Shown here in pieces: positions 6,817 to 11,876 of a DNA stretch of 11,876 nt. Under the pieces are notes generated by a model. It searched no databases. It saw only the letters and a program-made list of their open reading frames with translations, and was not told the origin of the DNA. A program made the translations under genes and the position numbers. The stretch lies in contig JASLAV010000432.1 of the NCBI GenBank assembly GCA_030146905.1, forward strand, positions 1-11,876. Reading direction: 5' to 3'. Every line of letters begins with the position of its first letter. Within the stretch, counting starts at the first letter, position 1. The DNA comes from Lentzea sp. (lineage in GTDB: Bacteria; Actinomycetota; Actinomycetes; Mycobacteriales; Pseudonocardiaceae).

Positions 6817-8100
6817 TCACGCCGTGGCGTAGGCCCTCTCGAAGACGTCGATGATGCGTTCGGCGGAGATCCGCCCGTAGGCCGCGGCGGTGGCCTGGAT
6901 CATCGGCTCGAACGCGGACTGGGGAATGAGCAGGTCGGGCAGCAGGACGGGTGAGACCTGCCGCTCGGTGAGCCGGGACGCCTGTGCGACGAGCGGGAAG
7001 TTCGTGCTGACGGTGCCGGTGATCCGGTTCATGTCCCTGCCGGAGCCGAGGATCATCGCGTCGGTGACCTCGTCGGTGTAGAGGTGCTGCACGAACGGCT
7101 TGACCAGGTCGAGTTTCCGCGCGCCGTTCTCGCTGATCCAGATGCCGTGGCCGTTGAAGCTGCGGATCACGCTCGGGTGCTCGAGCACGCCGCCGCGCGA
7201 CGGCTTGGGCCAGCCTCCGACGGTGACCTCCTTCGCGCGCTCGGCGGGCACCTTGGCCAGTGCCGAGGACATCGCCGGCACGATCGCGGCCTTGCCGGTG
7301 TTGAACTGCGTCAGCTCGGAGTCGGAGGTGTAGCCCTGGACGTCGTCGACGAAGACGCCCGCGTCCCGCAGTTCGACGAAGTGCCGGACTCCCGCGACGG
7401 CGCCGGGGCTTTCGGAGAGCTTGCCGCTCGAGAAGACCTGCTTCGCCTCCTCCGTGGTGAGGAAGCCCTGGATGATCTGCAGGAACAGCTTCTGGCCGCT
7501 CCAGTCGGAACCGCCGACCGTCACGGGACCGATTCCTTTGGCGCGCAACGCTTCCGCGACGGCGATCAGGTCGTCGGACGTCGTCGGGATCTGGACGCCG
7601 GCCTGCTTGAGCAACCTCGTGTTGAACGAGACGGGCCAGTTGGTACGGGTGAAGGGGAAGGCGCGCAGGTTGCCGTTCGCGTCGGTCCACTCCGCGAGGG
7701 CCTCAGGGATGATCTTGTCGCGCAGGTCCCACTCGTCGAGCAGCCCGGTGACGGGGATCGTCGCCCCCAGTCCTGTCCAGGAGAGCGTCCTGCCCTGCAG
7801 GTTGACCAGGGCGACGTCGGCCTCCTCGCCGGCGAGCGAGCTGGTCTCGAAGACGATGGGCAGGTCGGAGCCGTTCTTCAGCAGCGCCACCGGCCGGCTG
7901 GTCCGCCGTTCGTAGGCGGCGACGGCGTCGGCGAAGACCTGGGCGCCGGCCACCGCGCCGCTGAGCTGGGTGTGCACCGAGAGGGCGCCGGGCTTGTCCG
8001 AGGCGGGCATCAGCGCGCCGCACCCCGAGAGCAGCGGTGCGGCGATGCCTCCTCCGATCGCGGCGCGCAACAGGGTGCGCCTGCTGATGGCGTGGGACAC
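6817..8100 (-). CDS. ABC sugar transporter solute-binding lipoprotein
   Basis: 427 residues from GTG 8098-8100. The N-terminus S-R-R-T-L-L-R-A-A has a twin-arginine motif (Arg7-Arg8), a hydrophobic core and a lipobox L-S-G-C (24-27), so it should be a Tat-exported, membrane-anchored lipoprotein. The mature part has the family 1 binding-protein pattern, including Y-E-R-R-T-S-R-P-V near the start and a W-T-D-A-N-G-N-L-R-A-F-P loop. It captures the oligosaccharide and hands it to the two permeases. GTG is preferred over an in-frame ATG at 8134-8136 because AGGAGGA (8104-8110) lies just before the GTG, while nothing comparable precedes the ATG. It is the first gene of the leftward operon and lies under the shared promoter with two operator-like sites. 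The ligand cannot be read from sequence; mannose-containing glycans are inferred from the downstream enzymes. Confidence 0.94.
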   Translation of the reverse strand: MSHAISRRTLLRAAIGGGIAAPLLSGCGALMPASDKPGALSVHTQLSGAVAGAQVFADAVAAYERRTSRPVALLKNGSDLPIVFETSSLAGEEADVALVNLQGRTLSWTGLGATIPVTGLLDEWDLRDKIIPEALAEWTDANGNLRAFPFTRTNWPVSFNTRLLKQAGVQIPTTSDDLIAVAEALRAKGIGPVTVGGSDWSGQKLFLQIIQGFLTTEEAKQVFSSGKLSESPGAVAGVRHFVELRDAGVFVDDVQGYTSDSELTQFNTGKAAIVPAMSSALAKVPAERAKEVTVGGWPKPSRGGVLEHPSVIRSFNGHGIWISENGARKLDLVKPFVQHLYTDEVTDAMILGSGRDMNRITGTVSTNFPLVAQASRLTERQVSPVLLPDLLIPQSAFEPMIQATAAAYGRISAERIIDVFERAYATA

Positions 8101-8103
8101 GAG

Positions 8104-8110
8104 TCCTCCT
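8104..8110 (-). promoter_or_regulatory. Ribosome binding site deciding the lipoprotein start
   Basis: On the - strand this reads AGGAGGA and ends 3 nt before GTG 8100 (core AGGAG 5 nt away). It is the strongest Shine-Dalgarno match in the window, and it favours GTG over the upstream in-frame ATG at 8136, which would place this motif inside the coding region. Confidence 0.8.
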
Positions 8111-8163
8111 CGGAAGCTTCGGAGCGTTGCCCGCATGCGCCGGAACCGCCTTCGCGGGGTGGT

Positions 8164-8181
8164 CTTGTATAGCGGTACACA
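8164..8181 (+). promoter_or_regulatory. Operator-like site O1 (LacI-type, imperfect palindrome)
   Basis: CTTGTATAGCGGTACACA is centred between 8173 and 8174 on a CpG, as LacI-family operators usually are. The half-sites TGTATAGC and (reverse complement) TGTGTACC match at 6 of 8 positions. Read on the + strand it matches the second site (O2, read on the - strand) at 15 of 17 bases. It lies about 10-27 nt downstream of the predicted start of transcription of the transporter operon, where a bound repressor would block elongation. The adjacent LacI-family gene is the likely binder. Confidence 0.7.
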
Positions 8182-8204
8182 TCAAGTGGCGAGCAAGGTA
8201 TACC
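8176..8204 (+). promoter_or_regulatory. Possible promoter of the lacI-type gene
   Basis: TACACA (8176-8181), 17 nt, then TATACC (8199-8204) is a plausible rightward promoter. The palindrome GGTATACC at 8197-8204 would serve as -10 on both strands, so the two promoters would overlap back to back. An alternative is TTTACA (8207-8212) with a weak -10 near 8230, which would give an almost leaderless mRNA. The choice is uncertain. Confidence 0.35.
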
Positions 8205-8214
8205 GCTTTACAAG
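8197..8214 (-). promoter_or_regulatory. Operator-like site O2 (LacI-type, inverted copy of O1)
   Basis: Read on the - strand it is CTTGTAAAGCGGTATACC, matching O1 at 15 of 17 positions. Its centre (8204.5) is 31 bp from the O1 centre (8173.5), close to three helical turns, so two repressor dimers would sit on the same face. The site covers the spacer and -10 of the predicted leftward promoter and a possible -10 of the rightward one. Binding here should repress both directions. Confidence 0.7.
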
Positions 8215-8224
8215 CAGCGGTCAA
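8197..8224 (-). promoter_or_regulatory. Promoter of the transporter-glycosidase operon
   Basis: On the - strand TTGACC (8219-8224) is followed after 16 nt by TATACC (8197-8202), a good match to a housekeeping sigma-70 type promoter. Transcription would start near 8190, leaving a leader of about 90 nt before the GTG at 8100. O2 lies inside the promoter and O1 just downstream, an arrangement that fits repression. Confidence 0.6.
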
Positions 8225-8246
8225 CGACCTTAACCTCGGCGGTGTC

Positions 8247-9278
8247 ATGAGTGAACCCAGCACCAAACGCGTGACGATCGCCGCCGTCGCCAGGCTCGCG
8301 GGCGTCTCGCCGTCCGCGGTGTCCCACGTCTTCAACGGGCGGCCGAACGTCTCCGAAGCCACCGCGGCCCGGATCCGGGCCGCCGCCGACGAGCTCAACT
8401 GGCGCCCGAACATCGCCAGCCGCAAGGTCTCCGGCCAGGGCGGCCGGAGCCTCGGGCTGGTCATCGCCCGGTCGCGGGACACGTTCGGCCGCGATCCGTT
8501 CTTCATGCGCCTGCTCGCGGGGCTGACCGCACCGCTCGCCGAGATCGGCTGGTCGCTGTCGCTGACCCTCGTGCGGGCCGACGAGGAGGAGCAGGTCTAC
8601 CGGCAGTGGTGGGGCGAGCAACGCGTGGACGCCTTCCTGCTCGTCGACGTGCGCCACCACGACCCGCGGCTGGCGCTCGTCGAACAGCTCGGCGCACCGG
8701 CGGCGCTGCTCGGCGCCCCCGTCCCCGGCCCCGTCGCCGCGGTCACCGTGCGCGACGGCACAGCCTTCACCGAAGCGATCGACCACCTCACCGGGCTCGG
8801 CCACCGCAGCATCACGCGCGTCACCGACGCCCCCGGCCTCGCCCACACCCGCGCCAGGGACAAGCGGTTCCGCAGCGCCGCACGGGAACGCGGCGTCGAG
8901 GCCGCCCTGGCCGTGTGGGACCCGGACGCCGAAGACCCCGTCGCCGACCTGCTCGGCCGGCTCGGAGGAGCCACGGCGATCATCGTCGACAGCGAGACGA
9001 TCGCCGCCGAGATCGTCACCCACGCACCCGAAGTAGGTGTGCGGGTGCCCGAGCAGCTGTCGGTGATCGCGTGGGAGGACTCCTGGGTGTCGTCGATCGT
9101 GCGCCCGCGCCTCACGGCCTTCGACGCTCCCGTCGAGGAGAGCGCCCGCGCCGCCGTCACCCTGCTCGAACGGCTCGTCCGCGGCGAAGCCGCCGCCTCC
9201 CAGACCGTCAGCGGTCGCCGCCTGCTCGTGCGCGAGTCCACGGCATCCGCTCCGAACAACCGCGAGGAAAGCTCTTGA
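8247..9278 (+). CDS. LacI-family transcriptional repressor
   Basis: 343 residues. The N-terminal helix-turn-helix is V-T-I-A-A-V-A-R-L-A-G-V-S-P-S-A-V-S (9-26), followed by F-N-G-R-P-N-V-S and the hinge R-P-N-I-A-S-R-K-V (53-61). A periplasmic-binding-protein-like sugar sensor fills the rest, from S-L-G-L-V-I-A-R (68-75) to the usual V-I-A-W-E-D-S-W (273-280) and P-R-L-T-A-F-D-A-P (287-295). The hinge leucine that normally wedges into the operator minor groove appears as Val61. ATG 8247 is preceded only by a weak GGCGGT, so initiation may be poor or leaderless. It is divergent from the transporter operon across a 146-nt region with two operators, the classic layout of a local repressor released by an imported sugar. 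Its stop shares TTGA with the next gene, so the two are co-transcribed. Confidence 0.95.
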   Translation: MSEPSTKRVTIAAVARLAGVSPSAVSHVFNGRPNVSEATAARIRAAADELNWRPNIASRKVSGQGGRSLGLVIARSRDTFGRDPFFMRLLAGLTAPLAEIGWSLSLTLVRADEEEQVYRQWWGEQRVDAFLLVDVRHHDPRLALVEQLGAPAALLGAPVPGPVAAVTVRDGTAFTEAIDHLTGLGHRSITRVTDAPGLAHTRARDKRFRSAARERGVEAALAVWDPDAEDPVADLLGRLGGATAIIVDSETIAAEIVTHAPEVGVRVPEQLSVIAWEDSWVSSIVRPRLTAFDAPVEESARAAVTLLERLVRGEAAASQTVSGRRLLVRESTASAPNNREESS

Positions 9279-10522
9279 CCACGACCGTGCCGAGGTTCGG
9301 CGTCAACTACACCCCGTCGAAGGACTGGATGTTCCAGTGGATGGCCGTCGAACCCGACGCCGTGCGCGCGGACTTCGCGGCGATCGCCGGGCTCGGCGCC
9401 GACCACGTGCGGGTCTTCCCGCTGTGGCCCGTGCTCCAGCCGAACCGCACCCTCATCCGGCGACGGGCCCTCGACGACATCGCCCTCGTCGCCGACATCG
9501 CCGCCGAGTTCGAGCTCGACATCGCGGTCGACGTCATCCAGGGCCACATGTCCGGGTTCGACTTCGTCCCGGCCTGGCTCGTCAACTGGCACGACGGCAA
9601 CATGTTCACCGACCCGCTCGCCATCGACGCCCAGGCCGCGCTCGTCGCCGCCGTCTACGACGCGGTGCGCGACCGGCCGAACTTCCTGGGACTCACGCTC
9701 GGCAACGAGCTCAACCAGTTCCAGCTCCCCAACCCCGCGGCGATGCCGGCCACCACAGAGCAGGTGAGCCACTGGCTGACCACGCTGCTGGCCGCCCCGC
9801 GCGACCGCGACCCCCGCCACATCGTGACCCACAGCGAGAACGACCACCTCTGGTACCGCGACGCGCACCCGTTCGTACCCGTCCACGCGAGCCGCCTCGG
9901 CGACATGACGACCGTGCACTCGTGGATCTTCAACGGCACCGCAACCCGCTACGGCGCGCTCTCCCCGCAGTCGGTGCGGCACGCCGAGTGGATGATCGAA
10001 CTGTCGAAGGCGTTCGCGGCCGATCCGGCGAGGAAGGTCTGGCTGCAGGAAGTCGGCGCGCCGTCGATGAACCTCGCCGAAGCCGAGATGCCCGAGTTCT
10101 GCGCACGCACGATCCAGGCCGCACTCACGACCACCGATCTCTTCGCGATCACCTGGTGGTGCTCGCACGACGTCTCACGTTCCCTCGGCGACTACAAAGA
10201 CCTCGAGTACTCCCTCGGCCTGCTCGACACCGAGAACCGCGTGAAGCCCCTCGGCCGCCGCTTCGCCGACCTCATCACCGAAACGAAGCGTGGCACACCA
10301 CCGACGACGCCCCGCACAGTCGGCGTCGTCGTCGATGTCGACGAGAACGACCTACCGCTGTCCCGCGCCACCCTCGGCCCAGGCGGCGCGACCTTCGAAC
10401 GCTGGCACGAACTGCGCGAACAGGGTGTCGACGTCGCGGTCGTCACGAGCACAACAGCCAACTCCCCCACGGCGCTCGAAGCGCGCGGCATCCGCGTGCT
10501 CGACCACGAAGCAGTGGCTTGA
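9275..10522 (+). CDS. GH-A clan glycoside hydrolase, GH5_18-like beta-mannosidase
   Basis: 415 residues. A TIM barrel (about 5-335) starts F-G-V-N-Y-T-P-S (8-15) and carries L-G-N-E-L-N (142-147), in which Glu145 is the expected acid/base, and W-L-Q-E-V-G-A-P (256-263), in which Glu259 is the expected nucleophile. T-V-H-S-W-I-F-N-G (213-221) and T-W-W-C-S-H-D (293-299) line the pocket. These retaining-enzyme motifs place it in clan GH-A. As I remember the family, the F-D-F-V-P-A-W-L-V and G-N-M-F-T-D segments resemble bifidobacterial GH5_18 enzymes that cut Man-beta-1,4-GlcNAc. A small alpha/beta tail (345-415) ends the protein. No signal peptide is seen. The TTG start 9275-9277 has GAGG 7 nt upstream (9264-9267) and overlaps the repressor stop as TTGA. 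The subfamily call is less certain than the fold. Confidence 0.85.
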   Translation: MTTTVPRFGVNYTPSKDWMFQWMAVEPDAVRADFAAIAGLGADHVRVFPLWPVLQPNRTLIRRRALDDIALVADIAAEFELDIAVDVIQGHMSGFDFVPAWLVNWHDGNMFTDPLAIDAQAALVAAVYDAVRDRPNFLGLTLGNELNQFQLPNPAAMPATTEQVSHWLTTLLAAPRDRDPRHIVTHSENDHLWYRDAHPFVPVHASRLGDMTTVHSWIFNGTATRYGALSPQSVRHAEWMIELSKAFAADPARKVWLQEVGAPSMNLAEAEMPEFCARTIQAALTTTDLFAITWWCSHDVSRSLGDYKDLEYSLGLLDTENRVKPLGRRFADLITETKRGTPPTTPRTVGVVVDVDENDLPLSRATLGPGGATFERWHELREQGVDVAVVTSTTANSPTALEARGIRVLDHEAVA

Positions 10523-10559
10523 GTCCCTGCCCATGAAATCTGAACGGAACCGCCGGGAT

Positions 10560-10992
10560 CGTCGTCCGGGTGAACCATCGCGGATTCGAGATCGGCTTCG
10601 GTTTCAGACAGCGATGACCCCGGTAACGGACTCCCGTCACTGCCAGGATCGCCCCGCCCTCACCGTCCGTCAGGCATAGGCGTCCTTCGGCAGGTGGAGA
10701 CCCGCCCGGCCCGGCGACAACACCGCGCTGCCGCGCGACGACGTCGCCGGGCACCGGGCGATCCAGCAGTGCGTGCACAACCCGTTGATGGAGGACACCT
10801 TCGTCTTCGACGACAACCTGACGGCACGCATCTGCTGTGTGTTCCCTACCGCGGCTGTCCGGGATGACCGGTCACGCGGACGAGCACGCCGCTGCCGACC
10901 GCGATCGCCGAGGCAGCGGACCGAGGTGCCAGAGGCCCTGCGTCGGACTGGGTATGGCGGCCGGAAACATCGCGCCACGCCAACGGGGACGA
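10560..10992. other. Gene-free stretch after the GH5-like gene
   Basis: Between the stop at 10522 and the hairpin at 10993 I see no start codon with a convincing open frame. Apart from the coding-like remnant listed separately, I see no tRNA, riboswitch, transposase or clear terminator for the rightward operon. The 10523-10680 part has mixed third-position bases in all frames. Confidence 0.5.
10695..10836 (+). pseudogene. Coding-like remnant, unrecognised family
   Basis: The + strand frame reads G-D-N-T-A-L-P-R-D-D-V-A-G-H-R-A-I-Q-Q-C and then N-P-L-M-E-D-T-F-V-F-D-D-N-L-T-A-R-I. Nearly every third codon position is G or C across this stretch and the residues look like a folded protein (helix, then strand). 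After A-R-I the frame becomes Arg-rich and unprotein-like. No start codon lies in frame before it, and the frame is open only by virtue of GC richness. I take it as an internal piece of a lost gene; I cannot name the family. Confidence 0.35.
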
Positions 10993-11025
10993 GCCCTGTG
11001 CACCGGTGGTTCCGGTGCACAGGGC
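10993..11025 (-). terminator. Perfect 14-bp hairpin after the PepX-like gene
   Basis: GCCCTGTGCACCGG (10993-11006) pairs perfectly with 11012-11025 around a 5-nt loop (TGGTT). It begins 8 nt after the stop of the leftward hydrolase gene, the right place for its terminator. There is no T-run after it in either direction, which is common for actinomycete hairpin terminators. As no rightward gene ends close by, it most likely serves the - strand gene. Confidence 0.75.
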
Positions 11026-11033
11026 CCAGCCGA

Positions 11034-11876
11034 TCAGCCGACCGTTCCGCCGACGATCGGGAGCACCACCCTGCTGTCGCGCAGGGAGAGGTCGAGCGCG
11101 ATGCCGCTCGCCCCGGTGTCCCTGGTGACGTAGGCGTTGTGGTTGGTGACGATCACGATGCCGATGCGGTGACCCGCCGGGATCAGCGCGTCCCTGGCGT
11201 GCAGCTTCCAGGTGACGTCCGTGGCCGTACCGGTGGGCAGCGGGGTCGCGGTCTCCAGCGACGACCTGTTCTTGGCGTCGATGGTGCCCTTGGTCAGCAT
11301 CGTCGCGGTGACGGCCTGCACCGAGACGTCCGGCGGCCTGGCGCAACCGGTGCGGTCGCGCAGGTCGTTCTTGCCGCAGGTCTCCGTGGAGAGCTGCAGC
11401 GGCGACCGTTCGGACAGGACGGCCTGCGAGCTCGGACCGTAGTCCACGAGCAACGCCGTCAACGGCGTCGACGTGCGGTTCGAGGTGATCCTGGCCGTCA
11501 CGCTGACCTCACCGGACAGCCGCGCGTCCTTCGACAGCGGCGCCGTCACGTAGACCAGCCGGCGCGGGTCGGCCGTCTCCGGGCCGGCCATCATGGCGGA
11601 CTCGCCGAGGTTCGTGTTGTCCCCCAGCCGTTGCGTGCCACCGGCGGCCGGCGTGGTGGTCAGCGAACCGGACATGCCGTTCGCCGCGGGACCGAAGTGC
11701 AGCGTCGTGCCGCTCGTGCCGGGACGCGGCCAGGAAGCGGCCTGTTCCCAGCTGCCGTCGGGCTTCTGGACGTCGGCCATGGGCTCGTCCATGATCCCGT
11801 TGTCGGCGCCCTTGAGCCAGTGGTCCATCCACAGGCCCATGACGCGCTGCCACTCGGCCTGGCGGAACGAGATCGG
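11034..11876 (-). CDS. X-Pro dipeptidyl-peptidase / CocE-type hydrolase, C-terminal part (partial)
   Basis: The frame is open from the right edge to TGA 11034-11036, giving 280 residues of the C-terminus. It starts with the end of the alpha/beta-hydrolase cap, F-R-Q-A-E-W-Q-R-V-M-G-L-W-M-D-H-W-L-K-G, then N-G-I-M-D-E-P and V-Q-K-P-D-G-S-W. A jelly-roll beta domain follows: L-V-Y-V-T-A-P-L, L-S-G-E-V-S-V-T-A-R-I, T-A-L-L-V-D-Y-G, W-K-L-H-A-R-D-A-L-I-P-A-G-H-R-I-G-I. This is the PepX_C domain of S15 peptidases and CocE/NonD esterases. The 'Q-KPDGSW' and 'NGI' segments fit Xaa-Pro dipeptidyl-peptidases of actinomycetes better than cocaine-esterase-like enzymes. The catalytic Ser-Asp-His and the signal peptide, if any, lie beyond the window. 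It ends just before a perfect hairpin and is not part of the sugar locus. Confidence 0.85.
   Translation of the reverse strand, partial: PISFRQAEWQRVMGLWMDHWLKGADNGIMDEPMADVQKPDGSWEQAASWPRPGTSGTTLHFGPAANGMSGSLTTTPAAGGTQRLGDNTNLGESAMMAGPETADPRRLVYVTAPLSKDARLSGEVSVTARITSNRTSTPLTALLVDYGPSSQAVLSERSPLQLSTETCGKNDLRDRTGCARPPDVSVQAVTATMLTKGTIDAKNRSSLETATPLPTGTATDVTWKLHARDALIPAGHRIGIVIVTNHNAYVTRDTGASGIALDLSLRDSRVVLPIVGGTVG

Noticed and set aside
5039..6854. Two long + strand frames opposite the permease genes
   Set aside because: Arg/Glu/Gln-rich shadow translations; the - strand carries membrane segments and EAA loops.
8101..8136. ATG 8134-8136 as start of the binding protein
   Set aside because: No ribosome site precedes it, the strong AGGAGGA would fall inside the gene, and the Tat lipoprotein signal is complete from GTG 8100.
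8597..10168. 523-residue - strand open frame opposite the repressor and GH5-like gene
   Set aside because: Antisense shadow; the + strand frames contain complete family motifs with catalytic residues.
1..11876. CRISPR array, tRNA, rRNA or insertion sequence
   Set aside because: I saw no regularly spaced direct repeats, no cloverleaf-like or rRNA sequence and no transposase frame; only an integrase fragment suggests past mobility.

Overview
The window comes from a very GC-rich actinomycete chromosome. Codons end almost always in G or C, GTG and TTG starts occur, and there is a Tat-type lipoprotein signal. A Pseudonocardiaceae-type organism is my best guess, but that is an inference from style, not a match.

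Layout, left to right. Positions 1-240 hold the 3' end of a type B carboxylesterase on the + strand. Positions 241-1473 contain no intact gene. They hold broken pieces of several unrelated genes: an integrase N-terminus, the start of a TM_helix (CmpX-like) membrane protein, a short unassigned tail, and a frameshifted, truncated sensor histidine kinase. A 14-bp imperfect inverted repeat lies among them. Positions 1474-10522 hold one coherent carbohydrate-uptake and catabolism locus. Positions 10523-11033 have no intact gene, only one coding-like remnant and a strong hairpin. Positions 11034-11876 hold the 3' end of a PepX/CocE-type hydrolase on the - strand.

The central locus is built around a divergent promoter at about 8100-8246. 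Leftward (-) runs a tight operon: solute-binding lipoprotein, MalF-type permease, MalG-type permease, GH3 glycosidase and GH125 exo-alpha-1,6-mannosidase. Its gaps are 13 and 22 nt, then there are overlaps of 4 and 13 nt. Rightward (+) run a LacI-family repressor and, sharing TTGA with its stop, a clan GH-A glycosidase that resembles the GH5_18 beta-mannosidases. Two near-identical operator-like sites face each other in the shared promoter with centres exactly 31 bp apart. No ABC ATPase is encoded, so a shared MsiK-type ATPase elsewhere is expected.

Working model (inference): a mannose-containing oligosaccharide is captured outside the cell, imported intact and cut in the cytoplasm, because none of the three glycosidases has a signal peptide. 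GH125 would remove alpha-1,6-mannose, the GH5_18-like enzyme would cut a beta-mannoside such as Man-beta-1,4-GlcNAc of the N-glycan core, and the GH3 enzyme would cut a further, unknown beta-linkage. This suggests use of N-glycans or fungal mannoprotein glycans. The most interesting items are this enzyme combination, the unassigned GH3 and the paired operators.
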